NCBI GenBank assembly: GCA_046329575.1
Contig: JAXLUJ010000003.1
Location: forward strand, 248,001-312,000
DNA length: 64,000 bases
Direction of reading: 5' to 3'
Source: UBA1941 sp046329575
Lineage (GTDB): Bacteria > Bacteroidota > Bacteroidia > Chitinophagales > LD1
The position numbers were made by a program, and so were the translations under genes. Shown here piece by piece: positions 52,878 through 61,320 of this stretch. The notes below the pieces were generated by a model. The model saw only the letters and a list, made by a program, of their open reading frames with translations, was not told where the DNA came from and searched no databases. How positions within the stretch are numbered: the stretch's first letter is position 1; every line of letters begins with the position of its first letter.

Positions 52878-53648
52878 GTGTTTAAAATTGCAACTCCCAT
52901 ATCGCATTTGTTCAAAAATCAGGAAAATGCCGCAGCCATCTTCGCCGCCTCCGATTGTTTGGAATGCCGCGACCACTCGCCCGAAGAGCCGCATTTACAG
53001 CAACACGAGCTGTTCCATTTCGAGCAGCAACTGATATTGCCTATGACGGATGCCGATTTTGATTACCATCAAAAATGTATGGCTTCAAAACCGAATTTAA
53101 AGTTGGTGAGTTTCCATGTGGCCTCGTGCTGCGATCAACCTGTTATAGTAGATGGGGCTTTTCAATTGGGTGGCCGCATTTTCAGCCGCCAGGAGTTACT
53201 GGATAATGCTGCCGCAAATCTGGAACGGTTGCGTGCATTTATTGCTCCTGAAATATCCATTTGCGTAGAGAACAACAACTACCTGCGCACCCCGGCTTAT
53301 ACGCATGTGATTGAAGCCGGATTTTTGCGCGAACTGGTGGAAAAAAACCGCATTCACTTTTTGTACGACATCGCCCATGCGCATATCAGCGCTGTGAACA
53401 TGGGCATTCCTTTCGCCGATTATTATGCCGAATTGCCTGTTGAATTTTGTAAGCAGGTGCACATTTGTAAGTTTGGCATGCGCAGCGAAACAGAAGCTTA
53501 TGATGCTCATTTCGCACCGGATCCATTCATTTACTCGGAACTGAAAAAAATAGCGGAACGCGCTGCTGTGAATTATGTGACGGTGGAATATTATCGCGAA
53601 ACACCCGGCCTTCTCGAATCTTTGCAATATTTGAAATCCATACAATGA
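52878..53648 (+). CDS. DUF692/MNIO-like TIM-barrel protein
   Basis: A 256-residue TIM-barrel protein beginning at GTG 52878 (MFKIATPISHLF). Its metal-site-like pattern follows DUF692 and xylose-isomerase-like barrels: SFHVASCCD (H80), SICVENNNYLRTP (E131), FLYDIAHAHISAVNMGIPF (D164, H167) and KQVHICKFG (H195). DUF692 proteins include multinuclear iron oxygenases that modify peptides, but a sugar isomerase or epimerase is the other reading. The usual DUF692 partner protein and a precursor peptide are not seen; the partner here is an SDR that overlaps by four bases. Confidence 0.6.
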   Translation: MFKIATPISHLFKNQENAAAIFAASDCLECRDHSPEEPHLQQHELFHFEQQLILPMTDADFDYHQKCMASKPNLKLVSFHVASCCDQPVIVDGAFQLGGRIFSRQELLDNAAANLERLRAFIAPEISICVENNNYLRTPAYTHVIEAGFLRELVEKNRIHFLYDIAHAHISAVNMGIPFADYYAELPVEFCKQVHICKFGMRSETEAYDAHFAPDPFIYSELKKIAERAAVNYVTVEYYRETPGLLESLQYLKSIQ

Positions 53649-54421
53649 ATTTTTTAGAAAAACTGTACGACCTGAACCAAAAAGTAGCAGTAGTTACCGG
53701 CGCTACCGGTCAACTTGGAACAAAAATCACCAATGCGCTGAAAGCCTGTGGCTGTGCGGTAATTGGGCTGGATGCCAAATTGAATCCGGCGCATCAAATT
53801 GATGGGGTTGACTATCGCGAACTCGACATTACCAATAAAGATGCGGTCATTAAAACCTTTGATGCCGTTGCCGAAAAATATGGCCGGTTCGACATTTTGA
53901 TCAACAACGCCGGAGTAAGCACTTTTGATCCGTTTGAAAAACGGGAAGAATCGGAAATTGACCGGGTGATGGACATCAACATTAAAGGAACTTTTTTTTG
54001 CATTCAGGCCTTTGTGAATTTGTACGACAGCCGCAAATACAGCAATGGCGCGGCTATTGTGAACATTGGTTCTTTTTATGGCGTGGTGTCGCCTGATTTC
54101 CGAATTTACACCGATACGCCAAGGAAGAGTCCGGAGATTTACGGCGCCACTAAGGCCGGTGTGATTCAGATGACAAAATATTTTGGCGTGCATTTAGCCG
54201 ACCGTGGTATTCGCTGCAATGCGGTGTCGCCCGGCGGCATTTTTAACCCGGAAACGCCGCAAGGTCCGGAATTTCGCGCGCATTATTCGTTTCGCTGTCC
54301 TATGAAGCGTATGGCCAATGATGATGAAATGATTGGAGCCGTGCTGTATCTGGCAGGTGGCGCTTCGAGCTACACCACCGGCCACAACATTGTGGTAGAT
54401 GGCGGTTTCAGTTGCTGGTAA
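53645..54421 (+). CDS. SDR family oxidoreductase
   Basis: A 258-residue classical short-chain dehydrogenase. It has the NAD(P) motif VVTGATGQLGTKI, DILINNAGVS, NIGSFYGVVSPDF with the catalytic Ser region, YGATKAGVIQMTKYF with YxxxK, and the C-terminal GHNIVVDGGFSCW. An insertion of a few residues before the active-site Tyr (RIYTDTPRKSPE) resembles SDRs of surface-sugar loci. The ATGA overlap with the TIM-barrel gene implies a shared pathway. A carbohydrate substrate is a guess. Confidence 0.88.
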   Translation: MNFLEKLYDLNQKVAVVTGATGQLGTKITNALKACGCAVIGLDAKLNPAHQIDGVDYRELDITNKDAVIKTFDAVAEKYGRFDILINNAGVSTFDPFEKREESEIDRVMDINIKGTFFCIQAFVNLYDSRKYSNGAAIVNIGSFYGVVSPDFRIYTDTPRKSPEIYGATKAGVIQMTKYFGVHLADRGIRCNAVSPGGIFNPETPQGPEFRAHYSFRCPMKRMANDDEMIGAVLYLAGGASSYTTGHNIVVDGGFSCW

Positions 54422-54426
54422 ATAAG

Positions 54427-54595
54427 AACTGAGAGATGAAAGAGGAGAGATGAGAGATGAGAGATGAAAGATGAGAGATGGGAGATGAAAGTTTTAGGGA
54501 AAGGTGTATTGTTCTCCATTCTCGTAGCTCATAACTCATTGCTCGTAGCTCGTAACTCATAGCTCACAACTCTTTCCACTTCCTTCAGGCATAGC
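54427..54595. repeat. spacer of GAGAGATGA and CTCGTAGCTCAT short repeats
   Basis: First about seven imperfect copies of a GAGAGATGA/GAAAGATGA unit (54428-54490), then about six copies of a 10-12 base CTCGTAACTCAT-like unit (54520-54575). This fills the gap after the SDR gene. A similar decayed AAATTTAAAATTT/AACTTAAAATTTC patch lies at 55920-55980. Confidence 0.7.
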
Positions 54596-54612
54596 AATTG
54601 ATAGTTCATGTT

Positions 54613-55149
54613 ATGCGGAAGAAAATCAAGATTCAGATCAGTGCCATAGTAGTGGTTTTGGTTCTGGCCTCGTGCAGTGCGCTCAACAAGCTCACGCAAT
54701 TTCATGTAGATTACAATGCCACCTTTCCCGTGCCGGGAACCTTACCGATTGGGTTAGTGAACATCACTACACCCGATGTGAACACCAACAGTACTCAGGT
54801 TTTCAGCAATAACAACACCAATGCCGATTTGCTGCAAAGCGTAAAGCTGGATCAACTCATTGTAACGGTAAAATCGCCTCCCGGTCAAAACCTCGACTTT
54901 GTAAAATCTGTAGAACTTTATCTACAAGCCGATGGTTTGCCCGAAGTGTTGCTGGCCACTAAGTATGACATTCCAGATGGACTTACTTCGTTAACGCTTG
55001 ACCTTCAAAATGTGGAATTAAAGGAGTACTTAAAGAAAGATAAGTTCCGGATCCGATCGAATCTGACTACCGACAAACTGATTGGCGGAAATGTAGAATT
55101 GAATGGATATTGTCGTTTTTTTGTAGATGCCAAAATTTTCGGAATCTGA
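54613..55149 (+). CDS. lipoprotein of unknown function
   Basis: A 178-residue protein starting at the ATG at 54613 (MRKKIKIQISAIVVV). The lipobox VLASC sets the lipidated Cys near residue 22, giving a membrane-anchored beta-rich protein (FHVDYNATFPVPG, SVKLDQLIVTVKSPPGQNL, LDLQNVELKEYL). It resembles no named family known to me; beta-strand lipoproteins of this size are frequent in the phylum. It is followed 34 bases later by the hemolysin III gene. Confidence 0.75.
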   Translation: MRKKIKIQISAIVVVLVLASCSALNKLTQFHVDYNATFPVPGTLPIGLVNITTPDVNTNSTQVFSNNNTNADLLQSVKLDQLIVTVKSPPGQNLDFVKSVELYLQADGLPEVLLATKYDIPDGLTSLTLDLQNVELKEYLKKDKFRIRSNLTTDKLIGGNVELNGYCRFFVDAKIFGI

Positions 55150-55183
55150 TTGGCGTTAATGTTGTATCTTTCATTCAATTCTG

Positions 55184-55894
55184 ATGAAGCACCTCAAAAA
55201 ACAATATCATCATTTAAACGGCAAACTGAACCGGTTTCGGGAGAAACTGGAAGGCCCTGAGATTCAGGATGCGCGAGTGCTTTTGCACAAGGAAATTGCC
55301 AATACCATTACGCACGGCATTGGGCTGTTATTTTTTTTGATCGCTATTCCGGTGATGCTTACCCGTTACTTTCAGCAGGATCGTTTCATTTACACGGCCA
55401 CGGCTATGATATTTGGCTTAGGCTTAGCCATGGTGTATTTGTCGTCAACCCTTTACCATGGCATTCAGCATGCTTCGGCCAAGCGCATTCTGCAAATCAT
55501 TGACCATGTAAGCATATTTTTGCTTATCGGCGGCAGCTACACTCCTATTGTGTACCATTTTCTGCCGCTGGAAACGGCCATTCCGTTTCTAACCGTACTT
55601 TGGGTGATTATCGCAGGCGGTATTGTTTACAAAATCTTTTTCACCGGGCGGTATCGCATTCTTTCCACGTTATTGTATTTAGTGTTAGGATACTTGTCGC
55701 TTTTTGTGATTCGGCCTATTAGCGCCAATATGCCTTCGGGAAGTTTCAATTTGTTGGTTTTGGGTGGTGTATTATATACGGTAGGTACGATTTTCTACCT
55801 GTGGAAAGCACCCAAGTACAACCATGCCGTTTGGCATGTGTTTGTGCTGGGAGGCAGTATTTCGCACTATTTTGTGGTATTCAACATAGTGTAG
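55184..55894 (+). CDS. hemolysin III / PAQR family membrane protein
   Basis: A 236-residue protein with seven predicted membrane helices. Family marks are EIANTITHGIGLLFFLIA near the N terminus, LSSTLYHGIQHASAKRILQIIDHVSIFLLIGGSYTP (seen by its parts SSTLYH and DHVSIF), and the last helix with WHVFVLGGSISHYF. The conserved Ser, Asp and three His residues form the hydrolase-type zinc site of PAQR proteins. It probably acts on membrane lipids rather than as a true hemolysin. Confidence 0.9.
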   Translation: MKHLKKQYHHLNGKLNRFREKLEGPEIQDARVLLHKEIANTITHGIGLLFFLIAIPVMLTRYFQQDRFIYTATAMIFGLGLAMVYLSSTLYHGIQHASAKRILQIIDHVSIFLLIGGSYTPIVYHFLPLETAIPFLTVLWVIIAGGIVYKIFFTGRYRILSTLLYLVLGYLSLFVIRPISANMPSGSFNLLVLGGVLYTVGTIFYLWKAPKYNHAVWHVFVLGGSISHYFVVFNIV

Positions 55895-56037
55895 AACAAG
55901 TTGTAAGCTGTAAGTGATTCGTTGAAAATTTAAAATTTTGAACGTTCCACTTAAAACTTAAAATTTCAACTTTCAGCTCTTACTAAAATCATATATTTCT
56001 TTCGGGTCAAACGTTACTTTTGCCCCAAAATCAAAAC

Positions 56038-57168
56038 ATGGAAACGGCAACCGTAAATAAAACAGCCTCGGTAAAAACCGAAGATTTTCTGCCACTCAAC
56101 GGCACTGATCACGTAGAATTTTATGTAGGCAATGCCCGGCAGTCGGCCTATTATTATCAGTCGGCCTGGGGTTATGAATTAGTGGCTTATGCCGGGCCGG
56201 AAACCGGATTGCGGGATCGGGCCAGTTATGTGCTTCAGCAAGGCAAGATTCGATTGGTACTCACTTCCGGCATGCATCCTGATAGCGAAGTATCGAAACA
56301 TGTATTGCAACATGGCGATGGTGTAAAAGTGCTGGCACTTTGGGTAGATGATGCCCGTAAAAGTTTTGAAGAAACCACTAAACGCGGCGCTACGGCAGCC
56401 ATGGAGCCAACGGTTTACAAAGATGAGTTGGGCGAAGTAGTGATATCGGCCATTAAGACCTATGGCGATACCATTCACAAATTTGTGGAACGTAAAAATT
56501 ATAAAGGTGCTTTTCTGCCAGGTTACGAAGCTCGTAAATCGAATATGGAGATCAAGCCGGTGGGTTTGAAATATATTGACCATTGCGTGGGCAATGTGGA
56601 GTTAGGAAAAATGAACTATTGGGTAGATTTCTATAAGAATGTGATGGGCTTTAGTTTGTTGCTCACTTTTGACGATAAAGATATTTCTACCGAATACTCG
56701 GCGCTGATGAGCAAGGTGGTTACCAACGGCAACGGCTATGTGAAGTTCCCCATAAATGAGCCGGCCGATGGCAAACGTAAATCGCAGATTGAAGAGTATG
56801 TAGAATTTTATCATGGCGCGGGCGTACAGCACCTGGCTGTAGAAACCGACAACATCATTGCCACGGTAGCCGAACTGCGCAAACGCGGCGTAGAATTCCT
56901 TCACGTTCCGGATGTGTATTACAACGATGTTTGGGATCGCGTAGGTGCGGTGAAAGAAGACAAAGAAGCCATTCGCAAGTTGAATATTCTGGTAGATCGC
57001 GATGATGAAGGGTATTTGCTGCAATTGTTTACCAAGCCGGTTCAGGATCGGCCAACGGTTTTCTACGAAATTATTCAGCGCGTAGGCGCAAAAAGTTTCG
57101 GCAAAGGCAACTTCAAAGCCCTATTCGAATCTATTGAACGCGAACAGGCGCTTCGCGGAAATCTCTAA
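56038..57168 (+). CDS. hppD: 4-hydroxyphenylpyruvate dioxygenase
   Basis: A 376-residue non-heme iron enzyme that turns 4-hydroxyphenylpyruvate into homogentisate in tyrosine degradation. Two vicinal-oxygen-chelate domains are visible. The iron ligands are in KYIDHCVGNV (His), GVQHLAVETDNI (His) and FYEIIQRVGAKSFGKGNFKALFESIE (the Glu in FYEIIQR). The start is the ATG at 56038; a TACTTTTG box lies at 56015-56022. fahA of the same pathway is 21 kb away. Length is normal. Confidence 0.95.
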   Translation: METATVNKTASVKTEDFLPLNGTDHVEFYVGNARQSAYYYQSAWGYELVAYAGPETGLRDRASYVLQQGKIRLVLTSGMHPDSEVSKHVLQHGDGVKVLALWVDDARKSFEETTKRGATAAMEPTVYKDELGEVVISAIKTYGDTIHKFVERKNYKGAFLPGYEARKSNMEIKPVGLKYIDHCVGNVELGKMNYWVDFYKNVMGFSLLLTFDDKDISTEYSALMSKVVTNGNGYVKFPINEPADGKRKSQIEEYVEFYHGAGVQHLAVETDNIIATVAELRKRGVEFLHVPDVYYNDVWDRVGAVKEDKEAIRKLNILVDRDDEGYLLQLFTKPVQDRPTVFYEIIQRVGAKSFGKGNFKALFESIEREQALRGNL

Positions 57169-57174
57169 ACCGAA

Positions 57175-57873
57175 TTACCTTTTAAAAAGTAGCTTCAGGA
57201 AGTTAAAACCTTCCTGAAGCAACACTTTTGTGCTCATGCGGTGAAAGGTAACACCTTCGCGCAGATGCACTTCAATAGTTTTGATGCGCAATTTTTTTGC
57301 GGCCATTAAAATAAATTCCAGATCAAACAGATAACGGTTGATGGTGGTTTGAAGAAACACCTGTTTCCCGGCTTCATTAAACCCTTTTAAACCGCATTGC
57401 GTATCGTTTGTAGGCAGGTGCAGCACTCGCGTAGAACACCAACGCAGGAATTTTGATATAGTTACCCGAAATGCCGGAAGATGACGATAGTATTCTGAAT
57501 CTTTTACGCCCATGGCGATATCGCAATTGCCAGATCTTAGCGCCTGCAAAAGTTCCTGCATGCTTTCCATGGTGTAAGGAAGATCCACATCGGTATAGAT
57601 ACAAATATGGCCTGTTGCTGCGGCAGCGGCCCGCCTGAGGCTGTAGCCTTTTCCGTAGTTGTTGTGGTTTGAAATTCTTACAAAAGAAATTCGCTCTACA
57701 TTTTCCTGTATGCTGAAAACATCGAACACCGGCCTTTCATTACCATCATCTACCATCACCACTTCCACCTCCGAAATGCCTTCGTTTTGTAATAATTCCA
57801 AGGCACAGCGCATTACGGGCGTGACCCACATGGCGGGCGGGTGGTAAACCGGCAGCAGCAAGCTCAGCTTCAT
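57175..57873 (-). CDS. family 2 glycosyltransferase
   Basis: A 232-residue GT-A glycosyltransferase. It shows LSLLLPVYHPP, VMVDDGNERPVF (nucleotide-binding Asp), GKGYSLRRAAAAATGHICIYTDVDLPY with the DxD-like TDVDLPY, and KGFNEAGKQVF. It resembles dolichol/polyprenyl-phosphate sugar synthases. The ATG at 57873 overlaps the stop of asnB as ATGA. The last codons overlap a terminator-like hairpin. It likely works with the asparagine synthase and the membrane protein at 59836 in surface glycan formation, an inference from position. Confidence 0.85.
   Translation of the reverse strand: MKLSLLLPVYHPPAMWVTPVMRCALELLQNEGISEVEVVMVDDGNERPVFDVFSIQENVERISFVRISNHNNYGKGYSLRRAAAAATGHICIYTDVDLPYTMESMQELLQALRSGNCDIAMGVKDSEYYRHLPAFRVTISKFLRWCSTRVLHLPTNDTQCGLKGFNEAGKQVFLQTTINRYLFDLEFILMAAKKLRIKTIEVHLREGVTFHRMSTKVLLQEGFNFLKLLFKR
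57186..57220 (-). terminator. terminator-like hairpin inside the 3' end of the GT2 gene
   Basis: A perfect 11-base stem, GCTTCAGGAAG (57192-57202) with its complement at 57210-57220 and a seven-base loop, followed on the minus strand by TACTTTTTAAA. It overlaps the last codons of the GT2 gene and ends 24 bases from the hppD stop, so it may serve both convergent genes. Confidence 0.6.
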
Positions 57874-59768
57874 GCCATCCACTTTTTGTACCAATATTGA
57901 AAAACAATCAAGCCCCAAATTCGGGCATGTATTTCGCCGGGATTGGCAGAAAACAATTGTTGTTTCAACCGGCGGATTTCATCTACCGAAAAAATATTTT
58001 GCTGTTCAATAAACGCATCATTCAACAAATCGTCTTCAATCATACTCCGCAAACCCGTTCGGAACCATTGCAGCAAAGGCACTTCAAAACCACGTTTTGC
58101 CCGCGTGAATAATTCATCAGGCAACTCCTCACGAAAAGCTTCTTTTAAAATTTTCTTTCCATTGCCCGGTTCAATTTTAAACTCCTGCGGCAATCGGAAA
58201 GCATAATCAACCACCGTATAATCAAGTAATGGCACGCGCACTTCCAAACTATTGGCCATGCTCATCAAATCTACCTTAGTGAGCATGTCGTTCGGCAATA
58301 CCATTTGCGTATCGGCCAGCAGCACTTCATTGATGTTTCCCTCGCCCACAAATTGTAGTACCTCCCGGCGCCGGGCCTCTACTTCAGCAAGTTCTACTCT
58401 TTCAGGTTGCCGTAAAAGTTTCAGCGCGTCGTTTTGATCAACAAAGGCGCACCAACGCCAGTATCGGTCCTTTCGTGAAAGGCGTAAACCGGTGCTGTAT
58501 CGTTCTAGTTGACGGAACAAGTTGGTGAACTTTGATTGTCTTGATTTTGGCAACATCTTAAAAACCGGCAAACCGGCCTTCACTAACTGATTTACCAGGT
58601 TATTGCGGCGCGCGCGCAATTCGGCCTGATGCTTGTTGTAACCCGCAAAAAGCTCATCGCCTCCGTCGCCTGAAAGGGCCACAGTAACATGGTTTCGGGT
58701 GTGTTTACTAAGAATATAAACCGCTATCGCGGAAGAATCGGCAAATGGTTCATCGAAATAGTCGAGAATACTGTGAAGATGCTCGTACATATCGTTTTTG
58801 GTGATGCTGAAAACGGTATGCTTAGTTTGAAATTTTTTGGCCACCAGATTGGCGTAATACGTTTCATCAAAATACGGTTCATCGCTGAAACCAATCGAAT
58901 AGGTATGCAGGTTGGGCTGATGTTTAGCAGCCTGAGAAACAATAATGGAAGAATCGATTCCACCGCTGAGAAATGCCCCTAAAGGAACGTCGGCTACCAA
59001 ACGGCGTTGCACCGAAGCTTCAATTAGCCGGCGCAGTTCGGCCTTGGCGGTTTCATAATTTTGAGGTGTAGGAGGAAGTTCATTTTCAGCAGTGTAAGGT
59101 ATTTTATAGAATGCCTGTTCCTCGCTTTCGCCGCTTTCTTTGATAAGGCGGAAATGCCCGGGATGCAGCCGGGTTATATTTTTCAGAATAGAATGGCCTA
59201 GCGGCACATAATTGAGCTGAAGGTATAAGGCCAGGCTGTTGTGATCAATCACCTTTTTAACCGGGAACGCAAATAATGCTTTTAGTTCAGAAGCAAAGAA
59301 CAATTGATCGCCATCGCTGTACAAGTGCAATGGCTTGATGCCCATCCGATCGCGCGCTAAGAACAGCTCCCGCTTTTGGTTATCATAAACAGCAAATGCA
59401 AAAAAGCCGTTTAGCAAGGGAAGGCAGGCTGCGCCCATGCGAATGAAAAGATGCAGCAACACTTCAGTATCAGATGTGGAGTGAAAATCACTTTTATCAG
59501 AAAGGAATTGCTGTCGTAATTCGCGATAATTAAATATTTCGCCATTGAAGATGATGGTGTAGCGGCCGGAATCATCCGTCATTGGCTGCATACCGCAGGC
59601 GGAAGTATCTATAATGGATAATCGGGCATGCCCTAAACCGCAATGAGGTGAAACAACCTGTGCGGTGCGATTGTCGGGACCTCGCAACTGCAATGCCTGC
59701 AGCGCATTTTTCAGTTGATTGCTGTAGTCTTTCGGCTGAAACGATAAATATCCGGCTATTCCACACAT
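57870..59768 (-). CDS. asnB: asparagine synthase (glutamine-hydrolysing)
   Basis: A 632-residue enzyme. The N-terminal Ntn glutaminase starts MCGIAGYLSF with the catalytic Cys2, followed by LQLRGPDN and FNGEIFNYRELR. The synthetase domain shows the ATP pyrophosphatase motif LSGGIDSS, SIGFSDEPYFDE, VALSGDGGDELFAGY and DMLTKVDLMSMANSLEVRVPLLD. In Bacteroidota such proteins often sit in glycan loci and amidate sugars or peptides instead of making free asparagine; the GT2 partner fits this. It is the first gene of the pair. Confidence 0.92.
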   Translation of the reverse strand: MCGIAGYLSFQPKDYSNQLKNALQALQLRGPDNRTAQVVSPHCGLGHARLSIIDTSACGMQPMTDDSGRYTIIFNGEIFNYRELRQQFLSDKSDFHSTSDTEVLLHLFIRMGAACLPLLNGFFAFAVYDNQKRELFLARDRMGIKPLHLYSDGDQLFFASELKALFAFPVKKVIDHNSLALYLQLNYVPLGHSILKNITRLHPGHFRLIKESGESEEQAFYKIPYTAENELPPTPQNYETAKAELRRLIEASVQRRLVADVPLGAFLSGGIDSSIIVSQAAKHQPNLHTYSIGFSDEPYFDETYYANLVAKKFQTKHTVFSITKNDMYEHLHSILDYFDEPFADSSAIAVYILSKHTRNHVTVALSGDGGDELFAGYNKHQAELRARRNNLVNQLVKAGLPVFKMLPKSRQSKFTNLFRQLERYSTGLRLSRKDRYWRWCAFVDQNDALKLLRQPERVELAEVEARRREVLQFVGEGNINEVLLADTQMVLPNDMLTKVDLMSMANSLEVRVPLLDYTVVDYAFRLPQEFKIEPGNGKKILKEAFREELPDELFTRAKRGFEVPLLQWFRTGLRSMIEDDLLNDAFIEQQNIFSVDEIRRLKQQLFSANPGEIHARIWGLIVFQYWYKKWMA

Positions 59769-59796
59769 TGCGAAAGCAAGTATATAAATACCTTTG
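59768..59796 (+). promoter_or_regulatory. promoter of the membrane protein gene at 59836
   Basis: TTG at 59768-59770, an 18-base spacer, then TACCTTTG at 59789-59796. The spacer is one base shorter than usual. The start codon follows 39 bases later, and the -33 box overlaps the first bases of the divergent asnB. Confidence 0.5.
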
Positions 59797-59835
59797 CACT
59801 AAGTTCTTATTTTTGAACAGAACTCAAATGAAGCG

Positions 59836-61203
59836 ATGGTAGATTATGAGAAGTGTATACGGCACTTCGAACATTGTGATTTTCTGGGATACAAAGATTT
59901 GGTCCTATTACCACTTTACAGTCTGGTCATCTTTTTCTTTGGGTACCGTTTCCGTTCGCTATTGGTTCGGTCGAATTCGCCTTTAAAACAATATTTTATC
60001 AGGGGCCTCACCTATAAGCTGGCGGGTGCTGTGGCGGCGGGCCTCATCTATCAGTATTACTACAAGGGTGGAGATACGGCCTATTACTGGTCGAGCGCCA
60101 GCAGTATTTATGACTACTTTTTTTCTGACTTCGATACGGCCTGGAAATTATTGTCGCCACGGCCATTTTACGATCACCCTGAGCTGGTAGGTCAGGACTA
60201 CTGCGTGTTGTACATTAAGGACGTGAAAGCCTGGACGGTAATTCGACTGGCGGCGGTATTCAATATATTAAGTTTTGACAGTTACATTCCCACTTCGTTG
60301 TTCTTTGCCTGTATTTCGTTCTATGGCAGTTGGAAGATGTTTACGCTATTATCGCAATTGTTTCCGCAGCTAGTGAAGGAGTTTTTCAACTGCATTTTTC
60401 TGGTGCCTTCTGTACTATTTTGGGGAAGTGGGATTTTTAAAGATACGCTCACGCTTTCGGGGCTGATGTTGCTGGTGTATCATGCCTACGACATGTTCGT
60501 TTCGCGCCGATTTACCCCTTCGAATATCATTTGGATCATTGTTTCAACCTACGTAGTTTCCAGCATCCGAAGTTTTTTCATTGTGATCATGCTTCCCTGT
60601 ATGTTCCTTTGGTACTTTGTGAGTTATCGCGATAAGATCCGTAACCGCACCCTACGCCGGCTGGCCTTTCCGCTTATGATATCCATTTCAGCCGTGGCGA
60701 TATTCGTTGGTTTTTCAACATTTATTGCCAGCTCGCAGGAATTTAATCAGCAGGCGTTGCAGGAAAAAACCGCCGGGATGCAGCAATGGCACGGCTCGCT
60801 GGGCGGTTCGGCCTATACTTTGGGTGACGACAACGACTTTTCCCTTTTCGGTATTCTGAAAAAGTTCCCTGCGGCGGTAAACGTAACCCTGTTCCGCCCT
60901 TATCTATGGGAGGTGCACTCCGTTTTTCAGTTTATTACGGCTGTACAAAGCCTATTCTTCCTATTTTATACGCTTCGAACCATCTTTAAGGCCGGGCCGG
61001 CTTATTTTTTAACTATTGTGAGTAGCGATTCGCTGGTGATCTTTTCCCTGACGTTCAGTATTTTTTACGCTTTCGTGAGTGGCTTTACCAGCTATAATTT
61101 TGGTGCGCTCGACAGGTACAAGATTCCTTGCCTCAGCTTTTATATGGTGGCCATGGTGGTAATCAATTTCAAGGCGAAAATCTGGAAGCAGCGCTCTGCC
61201 TAA
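59836..61203 (+). CDS. polytopic membrane protein of unknown function
   Basis: A 455-residue protein with about ten membrane helices and no signal peptide. Notable segments are YKGGDTAYYWSSASSIYDYFF after the second helix and VLFWGSGIFKDTLTLSGLMLLVYH in the middle, a motif also seen in EpsG-like or GT39-like bacterial membrane proteins of exopolysaccharide loci. Its position beside asnB and a GT2 gene points to surface glycan assembly. I cannot assign a specific reaction. Confidence 0.75.
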   Translation: MVDYEKCIRHFEHCDFLGYKDLVLLPLYSLVIFFFGYRFRSLLVRSNSPLKQYFIRGLTYKLAGAVAAGLIYQYYYKGGDTAYYWSSASSIYDYFFSDFDTAWKLLSPRPFYDHPELVGQDYCVLYIKDVKAWTVIRLAAVFNILSFDSYIPTSLFFACISFYGSWKMFTLLSQLFPQLVKEFFNCIFLVPSVLFWGSGIFKDTLTLSGLMLLVYHAYDMFVSRRFTPSNIIWIIVSTYVVSSIRSFFIVIMLPCMFLWYFVSYRDKIRNRTLRRLAFPLMISISAVAIFVGFSTFIASSQEFNQQALQEKTAGMQQWHGSLGGSAYTLGDDNDFSLFGILKKFPAAVNVTLFRPYLWEVHSVFQFITAVQSLFFLFYTLRTIFKAGPAYFLTIVSSDSLVIFSLTFSIFYAFVSGFTSYNFGALDRYKIPCLSFYMVAMVVINFKAKIWKQRSA

Positions 61204-61320
61204 ACCCTCTTTTTTGCAGCTTCCGCAAAAAACACAAAGGGGATAAGTTTTTCCGCCGGAAATTCAGGGAAATAGATAGGTTTGGGCAGATTTCAAAAAC
61301 GGCTCATTTTCATATAAAGC

